Part shown: positions 1 through 8,736 of the stretch, piece after piece | Position numbering within the stretch: position 1 is the stretch's first letter | Layout of the letters: the number at the start of each line of letters is the position of its first letter | Assembly: GCA_021770755.1 (NCBI GenBank) | Contig: JAETQI010000042.1 | Span: 1-48,441 of the forward strand | Direction: 5' to 3' | Length of the DNA stretch: 48,441 bases | Source of the DNA: Lachnospiraceae bacterium | GTDB lineage: Bacteria > Bacillota > Clostridia > Lachnospirales > Lachnospiraceae | Notes under the pieces: generated by a model | The model's input: only the letters and a program-made list of their open reading frames with translations | Told to the model about the DNA's origin: nothing | Database searches by the model: none | Program-made: the position numbers and the translations under genes

Positions 1-135
1 ATTCTCGGCGTAAGCAAACGTTCCATTTACAAACTGTGTTCTGCAAATGCATTCAAAACGGTTCGTATTGGCAAAAAGCTGAGAATCTCCAGAAAATCCT
101 TTGACGAATGGCTTGATGGAGATAATAACATTTAA
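1..135 (+). CDS. Excisionase-type DNA-binding protein, C-terminal end only
   Basis: An open frame enters from the left edge and stops with TAA at 133-135, giving 44 residues. The residues ILGVSKRSIYKL, then VRIGKKLRIS and SFDEWLDG, match the MerR-like winged-helix pattern of excisionase-family proteins of Tn916-type elements: a helix-turn-helix, a strand pair and a final helix. The integrase remnant starts 20 bases downstream on the same strand, which is the usual xis-int arrangement. The N-terminus is outside the window, so the start and intactness cannot be judged. It probably assisted excision of the element whose integrase has decayed. Confidence 0.6.
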   Translation: MLGVSKRSIYKLCSANAFKTVRIGKKLRISRKSFDEWLDGDNNI

Positions 136-155
136 CAGGAAAGGAGCCTGCATAT

Positions 156-1423
156 ATGGCATCAATTCAAAAAAGAGGAAAAAAACATGCTGTCGTCTAT
201 ACCTATACAGATCAGGAAGGGCAGAAAAGACAGAAATGGGAAACATTCAACACGAGAAAAGAAATGGAGCCTTTCGATCTACGCCAGCAATACGGCACTG
301 ATCAACAACTATATCAATCCGCTGATTGGAAACCTTGTTGTCCAGGACATCAACAAAAGGACTGTGGATAAATATATCCAGCAGCTTCAGAAAACAGCCC
401 CTGTAAATACTCCATACCGCCATGCGAAAACGGAGTATGTGACGCCCTGCACCATCGAAAAGATTATCAAGCTCCTCCGGTGCGCTTTCCATCAGGCAGT
501 CCGGTGGGATATCATCGGCAAAAACCCGTTTGAGGATGCCGACCTGCCGAAGCGGGAAAAGAAAGTCCGGGAATCTGGACGGCGGATACCATCCGCCAGG
601 CTCTCGACAACTGCCAGGATGAAAAACTCTACATTGCAATCAATCTGGCTTTTGCCTGCTCCATGCGGATGGGGGAAATCACCGGCCTGACCTGGGACTG
701 CCTCCACATCGCAGATGAAGACATTGCAAACGATAACGCATATGTATGGATTGAAAAGGAACTTGCCCGTGTTGACCAGAGGGCGATTGACGCACTTGGG
801 GAAAGAATATCCTTTTTGTATTCCCCAGGCTGATGGGCGGCAGATCATCCACCAGGCTTGTCCTGAAAAAGCCGAAGACAGAAAGCAGCATCCGTAAGGT
901 ATGGCTTCCCAAAACCCTTGCCCTTATCCTGCGCAACTAGAAGGAAAAGCAGGACAGGCTGAAAGAGTTCATGGGGCCGGACTATACAGACTACAATCTG
1001 GTACTGGCTCAGGAAACGGGAAGGTCCTGCGAGGACCGCATCATCGGCAACCAGTTTGAACGCCTTAAAAAGTCTGCCGGCCTGCCCAATGTGGTATTTC
1101 ATTCCCTGCGTCACTCCAGCACGACCTACAAGCTGAAACTGAACAAAGGGGATCTCAAAGCCACCCAGGGGGATACCGGTCATGCGCAGATTGACATGAT
1201 TACAGATGTATATGCGCATATACTGGACGAGGACAGGAAGGTAAATGCCCAGAAGTTTGAGGCAACCTTTTACGCCAAAAATTCCGTTAATCCACTGAAG
1301 AATGTTACACCACCTGAAAATGCAAACGCAGACTTGACAAATTTAATCGCGGCATTGGAACAGTCGCCGGAACTGGTCTCCATGCTGACAAAAGCACTGA
1401 AGCAAAACGCTATTAGCAGCTAA
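156..1423 (+). pseudogene. Tyrosine recombinase (integrase), broken by frameshifts and a stop
   Basis: This was a phage/ICE-type tyrosine integrase of about 400 residues. The start is ATG 156 (MASIQKRGKKHAVVYTY) behind AGGAAAGGAG. The protein can only be followed by changing frame: frame 3 from 156, frame 1 from about 250 (SAM-like core-binding domain, NNYINPLIGNLVVQDI), frame 3 from about 576 (catalytic domain with the Arg box, CSMRMGEITGLTW), and frame 2 from about 810. In frame 2 an in-frame TAG at 938-940 interrupts the product before the last part. That part holds HSLRHSSTTYK, a TGHAQ segment and the tyrosine region TDVYAHILDE. At least three frameshifts and one nonsense codon make it non-functional. 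It is head-on to the neighbouring chromosomal genes, as expected for an insertion next to a tRNA. Confidence 0.85.
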
Positions 1424-1576
1424 ATAAAACCGCGGTGCGGTTTGCTAATATCTGTAATTAGCAAATTATTAGCAACAGCTCTGAAAGTGCAGTTTCGTGT
1501 TCGATTCCCTCTTAGCAGCATGGCTGATAACAAATATCCAAAAAACCGAGTCCTCCGGCTTCAGGTTTTCTCCTGA

Positions 1577-1622
1577 GACAAAAAAAGAAAAGCATTGAAA
1601 AATCCAGTGTTTTCAATGCTTT
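1577..1622 (-). terminator. Rho-independent terminator after tRNA-Arg
   Basis: The arms 1589-1601 and 1610-1622 form a perfect 13-bp stem (AAAGCATTGAAAA). Read on the minus strand it is followed by TTCTTTTTTTGTC. It lies directly downstream of the tRNA-Arg gene. Confidence 0.75.
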
Positions 1623-1626
1623 GAAA

Positions 1627-1700
<74 letters not shown>

Positions 1701-1756
1701 TTGTATGAAAAACTTGCTAATATGCAAGTGATTCAGCTATGAAATTGTTAATTTTA

Positions 1757-1824
1757 CGTTGCTCTGGCAATCGAACACCTACCACTTAGGAGGCGTGTGC
1801 TCTATCCAACTGAGCTACGAGGAC
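1757..1824 (-). pseudogene. Degenerate tRNA-Arg copy
   Basis: The 5' half is identical to the neighbouring tRNA-Arg through the D arm (GTCCTCGTAGCTCAGTTGG and on) and again over CGCCTCCTAAG in the anticodon loop. The anticodon stem has two mismatches (CACGC against GTGGT). The variable loop and T stem are shortened (AGGTGTTCGATTGCC), and the 3' acceptor strand complementary to GTCCTCG is missing. It lies between the promoter and the intact tRNA. It looks like a duplicated copy that lost its 3' half, perhaps through integration or excision at this locus. The left boundary is approximate. Confidence 0.65.
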
Positions 1825-1856
1825 TTGTATCATATCACAAATCCGTGTACCTTTTT

Positions 1857-1884
1857 ATTATATCAGATGTCATAATTATTGCAA
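1857..1884 (-). promoter_or_regulatory. Promoter for the tRNA-Arg transcript
   Basis: On the minus strand, TTGCAA (1884-1879) is followed after 16 bases by TATAAT (1862-1857). It sits about 33 bases upstream of the degenerate tRNA copy and reads towards both tRNA sequences. Confidence 0.6.
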
Positions 1885-1891
1885 CATTTTT

Positions 1892-2851
1892 TTAAAAATT
1901 TTGCTGAGGAAATTCGATAAATCCCTGGAGCCACACGACACCCTTAAAACGGCGCCCAACTGCGGGCTCGCCGTACAGGTCCTCTCTGTTGATGCAGATC
2001 TCCAATGTCACCTCGTTGCATTCGAGTGTCATGAAGATCACCTCCTCCTGCGTGATACGGTTCTTATTCATACGAAACTCCATGATCTCGCCGAGGATCG
2101 AATACTGGTCGCACTCCACGCCATACGGCATGAAATACGTATCCACAAGGCTGAAAATATCCTCCTTGTGGATCCGCCGGGAGATCGTCGTATAAGTATC
2201 CATATCCTCCAATGTCAGGCTCTCGATCGCGTCCTCATCGCCCATCCTTGCCTGCGCGAGCAATTGATTTCGCTCACTTGACACTTTTTTGATGCGCTGT
2301 TTCTCGTATTCATTCTTGATGATCGGCATCATGATCGTGCCGTCGACTGACAGCGCGCTGAGAATGAGCGACGTACCCTGTACAGGCAGACGTTTCAAGG
2401 CTTTCAGCCTTTTGTATGGGATCATGTTCTGCAGATAAAAGATCATTGTCACACCGATCTTGATATCATCACAGACACCGGCATATGACTCCTTTTCCGC
2501 CTGTCTCTCGATCGTGATATCCTCGTTGGAACTGACATGATTTCCCCTCAGATAAGGAAAATAATACTCATACAAAAAGCGATTGTCCTCGTCAAACTCA
2601 CCGCGCACACAGATACCGGCGCCATGCACAAAATCAAGGGAAAGCTCCGCATAGACACGATCATCCTCATCCGCTGCGATGTCTCTTGCAGACGCATATT
2701 CCTGTACTTTTGCGCCGTTTGTCTTTTTATTCAGTTTATCCGGAACTACTATAGTCTGCTCGACCACTTCATTGATCAGCTCCTGCAGTTCCTCCCTTTT
2801 TTTTACATTGCTAAAACCGATAGACCTCAAATATCTGTGCACTGTTATCAA
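1892..2851 (-). CDS. DUF3881 family protein
   Basis: This 319-residue protein, beginning with HRYLRSIGFSNV, is recognised as the Lachnospiraceae DUF3881 family commonly found beside serS near the origin. No enzymatic motif or membrane segment is visible and its function is unknown. It is acidic, with alternating strand-like and charged stretches. The start is TTG at 2851, preceded on the minus strand by GGGGAAAGG; no ATG or GTG in the same frame lies nearer that site. It follows serS by 42 bases on the same strand and is probably cotranscribed with it. The tRNA promoter begins just past its stop codon. Confidence 0.75.
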   Translation of the reverse strand: MITVHRYLRSIGFSNVKKREELQELINEVVEQTIVVPDKLNKKTNGAKVQEYASARDIAADEDDRVYAELSLDFVHGAGICVRGEFDEDNRFLYEYYFPYLRGNHVSSNEDITIERQAEKESYAGVCDDIKIGVTMIFYLQNMIPYKRLKALKRLPVQGTSLILSALSVDGTIMMPIIKNEYEKQRIKKVSSERNQLLAQARMGDEDAIESLTLEDMDTYTTISRRIHKEDIFSLVDTYFMPYGVECDQYSILGEIMEFRMNKNRITQEEVIFMTLECNEVTLEICINREDLYGEPAVGRRFKGVVWLQGFIEFPQQNF

Positions 2852-2893
2852 GCCTTTCCCCGAAACATTTCTGAAAAATATGCCTCGGAAAGA

Positions 2894-4171
2894 TTATTTT
2901 ATTTCTGTTTTACCGCCCATATACGGCTGCAATGCCGCCGGAATCCTGACAGAACCATCCGCCTGCAGGTTATTCTCCAGGAATGCGATCAGCATTCTGG
3001 GAGGAGCAACTACTGTATTATTTAATGTGTGGGCAAAATATTTTCCCTTCTCTGCATTTACGCGGATCTTTAATCTCCTTGCCTGCGCATCACCAAGATT
3101 AGAGCAGCTTCCTACCTCAAAATATTTCTTCTGCCTCGGTGACCACGCCTCCACATCGATCGATTTTACTTTGAGATCAGCCAGATCACCGGAACAGCAT
3201 TCCAACGTGCGCACTGGTATATCAAGACTTCGGAACAGGTCCACCGTATTCTGCCATAATTTTTCAAACCACATCGGAGATTCCTCAGGCTTGCAGACAA
3301 CGATCATCTCCTGCTTTTCGAACTGGTGTATCCTATATACACCGCGCTCCTCCAGACCGTGCGCACCCTTCTCTTTTCTAAAACAAGGGGAATAACTTGT
3401 CAAAGTCTTGGGAAGCTCCGCCTCCGGAATGATCGTATCGATAAATTTACCGATCATCGAATGCTCACTTGTACCGATCAGGTACAGATCCTCGCCTTCG
3501 ATCTTGTACATCATGGCATCCATCTCATCAAAACTCATGACACCAGTCACCACATTGCTCCGGATCATAAAGGGCGGTACACAGTATGTGAATCCTCTGT
3601 CGATCATAAAATCCCTCGCGTAAGAGATCACCGCAGAGTGAAGTCTTGCAATATCACCCATCAGATAATAAAAACCATTCCCAGCTACTTTTCTGGCACT
3701 GTCCAGATCAATTCCGTTCAATTTTTCCATAATCTCTGTGTGGTAAGGTATCTCAAAATCAGGAACAACCGGATCACCGTACTTCTGGATTTCTACATTT
3801 TCTGTATCATTCTTTCCGATCGGTACACTGGGATCAATGATGTTTGGGATCGTCATCATGATCTTTGTCACTTTTTCTCCTAATTCTTTCTCTTTCTCGG
3901 CAAGCTCTTCAAGTGTCTTTGCCTGCGCGCTCACCTGTCTCTTAACTTCTTCGGCCTCGTCTTTCTTGCCTTGTCCCATCAGGGCACCAATCTGCTTGGA
4001 AAGCTTATTGCGCTCCGCGCGCAGATTGTCCGCCTCCTGCTGTGTTCTTCTCGCCTGCGCGTCCAGCTCGATCACCTCGTCGACAAGCGCAAGCTTGTGA
4101 TCCTGAAATTTTTTCTTGATGTTTTCCTTTACCGCATCAGGATTTTCTCTCAAAAACTTTATATCTATCAT
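2894..4171 (-). CDS. serS: Seryl-tRNA synthetase
   Basis: This class II aminoacyl-tRNA synthetase charges tRNA-Ser with serine using ATP in the cytoplasm. Its 425 residues are the normal family length. An N-terminal helical arm (about 25-105, rich in Lys/Glu/Gln) is the coiled coil that grips the tRNA-Ser long variable arm. The catalytic core has TSEHSMIGKF, motif 2 in PCFRKEKGAHGLEERG, the serine/ATP loop VGSCSNLGDAQARRLKIR, and motif 3 in PPRMLIAFLEN near residue 390. The ATG at 4171 has GAGGAG 9 bases upstream. The leader to the next upstream gene is only about 57 bases, too short for a T-box riboswitch. Confidence 0.95.
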   Translation of the reverse strand: MIDIKFLRENPDAVKENIKKKFQDHKLALVDEVIELDAQARRTQQEADNLRAERNKLSKQIGALMGQGKKDEAEEVKRQVSAQAKTLEELAEKEKELGEKVTKIMMTIPNIIDPSVPIGKNDTENVEIQKYGDPVVPDFEIPYHTEIMEKLNGIDLDSARKVAGNGFYYLMGDIARLHSAVISYARDFMIDRGFTYCVPPFMIRSNVVTGVMSFDEMDAMMYKIEGEDLYLIGTSEHSMIGKFIDTIIPEAELPKTLTSYSPCFRKEKGAHGLEERGVYRIHQFEKQEMIVVCKPEESPMWFEKLWQNTVDLFRSLDIPVRTLECCSGDLADLKVKSIDVEAWSPRQKKYFEVGSCSNLGDAQARRLKIRVNAEKGKYFAHTLNNTVVAPPRMLIAFLENNLQADGSVRIPAALQPYMGGKTEIK

Positions 4172-4228
4172 CTTTTTTACTCCTCACATTATTATTATGT
4201 CTATGGACATTGTTTTTTAAATGTACTG

Positions 4229-4780
4229 TCAATACCTGCCCAAACGATCGATGATCATGTCACGATATGCGGCATGATGCGGCATTCCTCCGCCCACACC
4301 GCCAAGTTTTGGAAACATAAGTTTAAAATAGCTTTCATTTTTCATGGTGACATAGCATTTTACAGAGCCCATCCATCCCTTTTTGATCTCACAATTGCGG
4401 ATTTGCTCAAATGCAAAACATGTTCCGATATCGGCAAATAAGAGTTCTGAGGTAATCTCCTGTACATCTGCCAAAACCGTACCCGATTCGTTGTCAAATT
4501 CGTACAGATAACTCTCCTTTTCACAATCAGCGATCACCAGAAAATGCTCTGTAATTCCAATATAGATATCATAAGACGCATATTTTTTCTTGTTTAATAC
4601 AATAGTGGATCCATTTTCATCTGGAACCAACCCATTTTCAGTACAGCTACATTTCCCAAAAATGCCCTGTATATGCGTTTCATGGGATATAGCATGGATA
4701 CCTGCCTGCAGCGTTTCTCCGTAAGGTATATATTTTCCAAGGAGCTGTCTCATATTTGTCTCATCAAAAATTCCAGCCAT
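4229..4780 (-). CDS. Conserved protein of unknown function
   Basis: The protein has 183 residues starting MAGIFDETNMRQLLGKYIP. I do not recognise the family. The middle is strand-rich (SYDIYIGITEHFLVIADC, ESYLYEFD) and the end is glycine-rich (GGVGGGMPHHAAYRD). No signal peptide or membrane segment is visible; the general look is a small beta-sandwich or PH-like fold, which is a guess. The start is set by a perfect AGGAGG exactly six bases before ATG 4780; an in-frame ATG seven codons upstream has no ribosome site because that site lies inside it. It sits between the HD-GYP gene and serS on the same strand. Confidence 0.75.
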   Translation of the reverse strand: MAGIFDETNMRQLLGKYIPYGETLQAGIHAISHETHIQGIFGKCSCTENGLVPDENGSTIVLNKKKYASYDIYIGITEHFLVIADCEKESYLYEFDNESGTVLADVQEITSELLFADIGTCFAFEQIRNCEIKKGWMGSVKCYVTMKNESYFKLMFPKLGGVGGGMPHHAAYRDMIIDRLGRY

Positions 4781-4854
4781 ATAATCCCTCCTCTGTCTCA
4801 TAACAAGTTAGAAACTGTAGGAAAGTAACCGATACAACTTGCACAGAATACAGA

Positions 4855-6123
4855 TCACTTTATCACATCCTGTATTACCACGGTCGTATCCTTGATCAGA
4901 TCGACGATCAGCTCTGCATGGATCGCCTGGCCATACTTATCCTCCACGATACGCAGAACCGGTCTTTCCGGAAAATGTGGATTCTGCCGCATGACGATTC
5001 CGACCTCTCCTCTGTTCGTCCGCACTTTGGACCCAAAAGGATAGACAGCGATCAACTGTAAAAATGCCGTCACGATATCCGCGTCATACCAGATCCCGCT
5101 GTAGTTTCTGATGTTGTTGATCGCCTCATGAACGCGCACTCTCGCTTTTCCGATCCCGCAGATCAGTTCGTCAAACTCATCGCATACACCTACGATCTGT
5201 GTCATGCGGGAAACCAGATCCGTTCCAAGAGGATAACCTGACTTGTCCTTGCGCTCATGATGGTTGAGTACGATCTCTTTTGCATTGTCAGAGAGCCACG
5301 CTTCATTTTTGATCGCGGTGTAGGCATAAATCGAATGTTTCTTGTACTCTTCCTGCTCCTTTGCCGGAAGCAGATTGATATCCTGATCTTCGTAGCGCAC
5401 CACCAGATAGCGGAGGCCAAGATCGTGGATCAGCGAAGCGACACTGATGTCATAAACCTGTTTCTTCGTCAGACCAAGTTTTAACGAGATCAATGTGGCG
5501 ATCGTACACACCTGGAGCGAATGTTCATAGATATCCGCACTTCTCTCCTTTACGTCGTATACTTTCTCAACAACTTCCTCTTCCTCCAATATATCCGTTA
5601 TGATATTTTGTGCCGTCTCCGCGATCTGTTCTAGTCCTTCTGTCTGCTGGTAAACATGCATCTCCAGGATATCTTTGATCTTATTTTTGACCTGCTCTTC
5701 CACATCGTCACGCAATATCGTCACTTTTTCCAAGGAAATTTTATTCTTCGGCGCGGCGGGTTTTTGCGGAACTGGCGCAGCAGGCGCTTTTGGCGCGGCT
5801 GCCTTTTGCGGTGCTGGTGCGGCGGGTGTCTTTGCGGCGGCGGGTTTTTGCGGTGTCGGCGCAACAGGCGCTTTTGGCGCGGCTGCCTTTTGCGACGCTG
5901 GTGCGGCGGGTGACTTTACTGCCGGCTTTTGCGGTGTCGGCGCTTTTGCTTTTTCCTGCGGCTCCTCGATATAGACTGTAAATATCTCCATTTCCCGCAG
6001 TTTTTCGATATACGGCGCTTTGATCACAGTACCTTTACTGAGTACGACTGTATAATCTTCAAGCAGTACATCATTGGCAATTATATCACCCTCTCTTAAG
6101 TCTTCGACTGTAACTAATTTCAT
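4855..6123 (-). CDS. HD-GYP domain phosphodiesterase with Ala/Pro linker
   Basis: A probable cyclic-di-GMP phosphodiesterase of 422 residues. The N-terminal 55 residues (MKLVTVEDLREGDIIANDV) form the small domain often found ahead of HD-GYP domains in Firmicutes. About 70 residues of Ala/Pro/Lys repeats follow (QKAAAPKAPA types), then the HD-GYP domain from about 150 onward. It has EHSLQV, SLIHDLG (HD at 233-234), HHERKDKSGYPLG (HHE at 288-290, GYP at 296-298), and later DEFDEL. The metal and GYP residues are present, although the usual DGxGYP reads DKSGYP. There is no membrane segment, so it is cytosolic. ATG 6123 follows GGGGGA by seven bases; an upstream in-frame ATG has a weaker site. Confidence 0.88.
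   Translation of the reverse strand: MKLVTVEDLREGDIIANDVLLEDYTVVLSKGTVIKAPYIEKLREMEIFTVYIEEPQEKAKAPTPQKPAVKSPAAPASQKAAAPKAPVAPTPQKPAAAKTPAAPAPQKAAAPKAPAAPVPQKPAAPKNKISLEKVTILRDDVEEQVKNKIKDILEMHVYQQTEGLEQIAETAQNIITDILEEEEVVEKVYDVKERSADIYEHSLQVCTIATLISLKLGLTKKQVYDISVASLIHDLGLRYLVVRYEDQDINLLPAKEQEEYKKHSIYAYTAIKNEAWLSDNAKEIVLNHHERKDKSGYPLGTDLVSRMTQIVGVCDEFDELICGIGKARVRVHEAINNIRNYSGIWYDADIVTAFLQLIAVYPFGSKVRTNRGEVGIVMRQNPHFPERPVLRIVEDKYGQAIHAELIVDLIKDTTVVIQDVIK
5783..5947 (-). repeat. 84-bp tandem repeat coding the Ala/Pro linker
   Basis: Bases 5783-5866 and 5867-5947 are two copies of the same segment (each begins GGCGCTTTTGGCGCGG), with a three-base deletion and scattered substitutions in the second. 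A partial third copy lies at about 5755-5782. The period of 84 bases is 28 codons, so changes in copy number keep the frame and alter linker length in the HD-GYP protein. Confidence 0.75.
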
Positions 6124-6218
6124 ATAAGAATCCCCCATTCTTTCTTATTGCGATTATGTAGCGGTTCAGTCCCTGTTTCTTCTTTCTGATCCATCTGCCA
6201 GACTGAACTATAACGTGA

Positions 6219-6746
6219 TTATATATTATCGGATGTGTTGCCGTTGACAGCACGCTCCACTGCGACCTTCTCCTCATTACTCAGTGCGATCTGGGAATCT
6301 CCGTCCTTCACACGTTTCGTATAAGAGTAACATCCCTCGGAACTATGCACGGAATTAATGATAAATCCGTTGTTCTTTTCATCCAGCAAAGCCAGCGCAA
6401 AACTGAGCTTACCGCCCATTTCCGTAAATGCATCATATTTAACAAGTCCTACTTTTTGAAATGTTGTCTCGTGTTTTTTGAAAAGTTCCTTGATATCCTC
6501 CCTGTTCTTGTCAATGCTGAGTTTCATATACTTATTGTCTTCATACAATGTCATGATATCTTTCTCCAGATTCGCGCCATCTTTTCCCAGCATAAACTTT
6601 GTGTATTTCTTTTTAAACTTACTGATCTGTACGAAAGTTACGATGATCAATATCAATAATATAATACTGGTCACGATCAATCCAAGAAAAATAAAGCCTA
6701 TATCAATATTCCCGAATCCTAAGCTGTTTAAAAAATTATTGTTCAT
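6219..6746 (-). CDS. DUF4446 family membrane-anchored protein
   Basis: The protein has 175 residues. A single hydrophobic segment at about 17-42 (IFLGLIVTSIILLILIIV) is followed by a basic, helical stretch (KKKYTKFMLGKDGANLEKD) and a C-terminal domain with KYDAFTEMGGKLSFALALLD, SVHSSEGCYSYTK and LSNEEKVAVERAV. These are hallmarks of the DUF4446 family, which is usually encoded next to parB in Clostridia. Its function is unknown; linkage to ParAB suggests chromosome segregation or cell-cycle context, by inference only. The start has GGGAGA 8 bases upstream. It follows parB by 12 bases and is probably in the same operon. Confidence 0.85.
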   Translation of the reverse strand: MNNNFLNSLGFGNIDIGFIFLGLIVTSIILLILIIVTFVQISKFKKKYTKFMLGKDGANLEKDIMTLYEDNKYMKLSIDKNREDIKELFKKHETTFQKVGLVKYDAFTEMGGKLSFALALLDEKNNGFIINSVHSSEGCYSYTKRVKDGDSQIALSNEEKVAVERAVNGNTSDNI

Positions 6747-6758
6747 CTGTTTCTCCCG

Positions 6759-7637
6759 TCATATACTTATATTTGAAAGTGATTCAATCAGATGATCCAA
6801 ATCATCATTTGAATAAAACTCAATTTCAATCTTTCCTGTACCATTTTTTCCCTTTGATGTGATCTCGACTTTTCTGCTAAGTTTCTCCTTTAACCGATTT
6901 TCAATATCCTGATAGATATACTGAATATTTTGAGGTGTTTCTTCTTTTTTCGGCTTGACTGCCTCTGGTTTTAATATTCCCTTTACGATTTTTTCAACTT
7001 CGCGGACACTTAATTTTTCATCAAATATCCGCTGTGCAAGCTGTAGCTGCAGCTCTTCATCTTCGATCGGAATCAGTGCGCGCGCATGCCCAGTAGACAG
7101 CATATCATCTATGATCATCTGCTGCACACTGTCACAGAGTTTTAACAGACGCATACTGTTTGTCACTGCTGTCCTGCTCTTGGAAACCCGCTCCGCTACC
7201 TCGTCCTGTTTGAGATGAAATTCTTCTAATAGTCTCTTATACGCCTGCGCTTCTTCGATTGGATTTAGGTCCTCTCTCTGAATATTTTCGATCAGCGATA
7301 TCTCAACGATCTCCTGATCTGTATAATTCCGAATGATGACAGGAACTTCTCTCAGACCAGCTAGTTTTGCTGCCCGCCATCTTCTCTCTCCGGCAATGAT
7401 CTCATAGTAGTCTTTTCTATCCTGTACAAGTATAGGCTGAAGCAGACCGAACTGCTTAATAGACTCTGCCAATTCCTGCAAGGCGTCTTCGTCAAAATTT
7501 TTGCGGGGCTGGTCTCTGTTTGGTTCTACCTTTGCGATCTTTACCATCGTCTCTGCCTGTTTTACCTCTTTGTTTTCTATGCTGCCCGATGCAGGTATCA
7601 ACGAATCAAGACCTTTACCCAATCCTCTTTGTGCCAT
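6759..7637 (-). CDS. parB: Chromosome-partitioning protein ParB/Spo0J
   Basis: ParB is the CTP-dependent clamp that loads at parS and spreads to organise the origin and recruit SMC. The 292 residues show the N-terminal MAQRGLGKGLDSLIP segment that stimulates ParA, then the CTP-binding motif GERRWRA (83-89), IENIQREDLNPIEEA (about 116-130), a parS-binding helix-turn-helix around 142-170 (KQDEVAERVSKSRTAVTNS), and a C-terminal dimerisation part. Two perfect parS sites lie about 0.9 and 1.9 kb upstream of the gene. AAGGAG precedes the ATG. The gene follows parA by 17 bases. Confidence 0.95.
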   Translation of the reverse strand: MAQRGLGKGLDSLIPASGSIENKEVKQAETMVKIAKVEPNRDQPRKNFDEDALQELAESIKQFGLLQPILVQDRKDYYEIIAGERRWRAAKLAGLREVPVIIRNYTDQEIVEISLIENIQREDLNPIEEAQAYKRLLEEFHLKQDEVAERVSKSRTAVTNSMRLLKLCDSVQQMIIDDMLSTGHARALIPIEDEELQLQLAQRIFDEKLSVREVEKIVKGILKPEAVKPKKEETPQNIQYIYQDIENRLKEKLSRKVEITSKGKNGTGKIEIEFYSNDDLDHLIESLSNISI

Positions 7638-7654
7638 CTTTTTCTCCTTCTAGT

Positions 7655-8419
7655 TCACATGTTGTTCTTGATCACTTCTTCAGCCAGAGCCATATAACTC
7701 TCTGAACCTGCGGACTTGGGATCATACATATTGATCGGTTTGCCATAGCTTGGCGCCTCCGCAAGTCTGATATTTCTCGGTATCAATGTATTATAAATCT
7801 TTTGACTCAAATGACTCTTCACATTATCGACAACCTGCGAGGAAAGATTCGTGCGGGAATCATACATTGTAAAAACTACACCATCCATATCCAGATCCGG
7901 GTTCAAACGTTCTTTCACAAGATTTACTGTATGGATCAACTGGCTTAACCCTTCCAATGCATAATACTCACATTGAATCGGAACTAAAACGGAATCTGCA
8001 GTTGTCATGGCATTTACCGTGAGCAGACTCAAAGATGGCGGACAATCAATAATAATGAAATCATATCGATCCTTTACCCAGTCTACCTCGTTTTTTAATA
8101 TATACTCTTTCTTTTCAACACCGATCAGTTCAATCTCCGCAGCAGCCAGATTTACATTAGATGGAAGGATAGAAATATTGGGGAGCACTTCCTTCAAGAT
8201 ACAGTCCTCAATCGAGCAGTCGCCTAATATCAATTCGTATATTGTATTCTCCAGCTCGTTTTTTTCGATACCATATCCACTCGTAGTATTTCCCTGCGGA
8301 TCGATATCTATGACTAATACCTTCTTACCCTTTGCCGCGATACATGCAGACAAATTGATTGAAGTCGTCGTCTTACCGACACCACCCTTTTGATTTGCAA
8401 TTGCAATGATTCTCCCCAT
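7655..8419 (-). CDS. parA: Chromosome-partitioning ATPase ParA/Soj
   Basis: This deviant Walker A ATPase acts with ParB in origin segregation and, in Bacillus-type systems, modulates DnaA. It has 254 residues, the normal length. The N-terminus IIAIANQKGGVGKTTTSIN carries the KGGVGKT P-loop (11-17) with the signature first lysine; DIDPQGN and FIIIDCPPSLSLL (Walker B) follow. GGAGG lies six bases before ATG 8419, which places the P-loop at the expected distance; six further in-frame codons upstream have no ribosome site. An extended -10 promoter and a parS site lie just upstream, so ParB may influence its own operon. Confidence 0.95.
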   Translation of the reverse strand: MGRIIAIANQKGGVGKTTTSINLSACIAAKGKKVLVIDIDPQGNTTSGYGIEKNELENTIYELILGDCSIEDCILKEVLPNISILPSNVNLAAAEIELIGVEKKEYILKNEVDWVKDRYDFIIIDCPPSLSLLTVNAMTTADSVLVPIQCEYYALEGLSQLIHTVNLVKERLNPDLDMDGVVFTMYDSRTNLSSQVVDNVKSHLSQKIYNTLIPRNIRLAEAPSYGKPINMYDPKSAGSESYMALAEEVIKNNM

Positions 8420-8466
8420 CTTGTTCCTCCATACCAATCTGAATCTTTTGTTCCTCGATGTCTATT

Positions 8467-8475
8467 ATTATACCA
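8467..8475 (-). promoter_or_regulatory. Extended -10 promoter of parA
   Basis: On the minus strand, TGGTATAAT forms an extended -10 (TATAAT at 8472-8467) about 50 bases before the parA start. The region 17 bases upstream has only a weak -35 (TAGCAT). The parS site lies about 37 bases farther upstream. Confidence 0.5.
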
Positions 8476-8508
8476 CTAATGCACTATATATGCTACATAA
8501 AAATTCAA

Positions 8509-8524
8509 TGTTTCACGTGAAACA
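8509..8524. promoter_or_regulatory. parS site 1
   Basis: TGTTTCACGTGAAACA is a perfect 16-bp palindrome identical to the Firmicute parS consensus. The symmetry extends to 20 bp (AATG...CATT). It is the ParB loading site and lies upstream of the parAB genes. Confidence 0.95.
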
Positions 8525-8736
8525 TTAATTTTTGTTGATGTTCATGCAAGATGAAAATATCTAAAAGGTAACTGAAATACCACAAACGACATAGCACATT
8601 GTTTCTTTTGCATTTTCTCTTAATGGCTGTGATTTTCTTTTTCGTAGTTAAAGGCTTATGAGATGCCCTTGTCACAGATAATTTGAAGTAATTTCTATAC
8701 CTTGTTTAAATTCAATTTATTTTCAATCAATACTAC

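Noticed and set aside
1480-1520. A third tRNA on the plus strand ending GTTCGATTCCC
   Set aside because: Only a T-loop-like piece is present; the T stem does not pair and no D or anticodon arm precedes it.
4172-4228. A T-box riboswitch upstream of serS
   Set aside because: The leader is too short and no specifier or antiterminator sequence is visible.
5675-5974. A 99-codon plus-strand Ala/Gly-rich frame opposite the HD-GYP linker
   Set aside because: It is the antisense of the GC-rich Ala/Pro repeat, which lacks stops in several frames.
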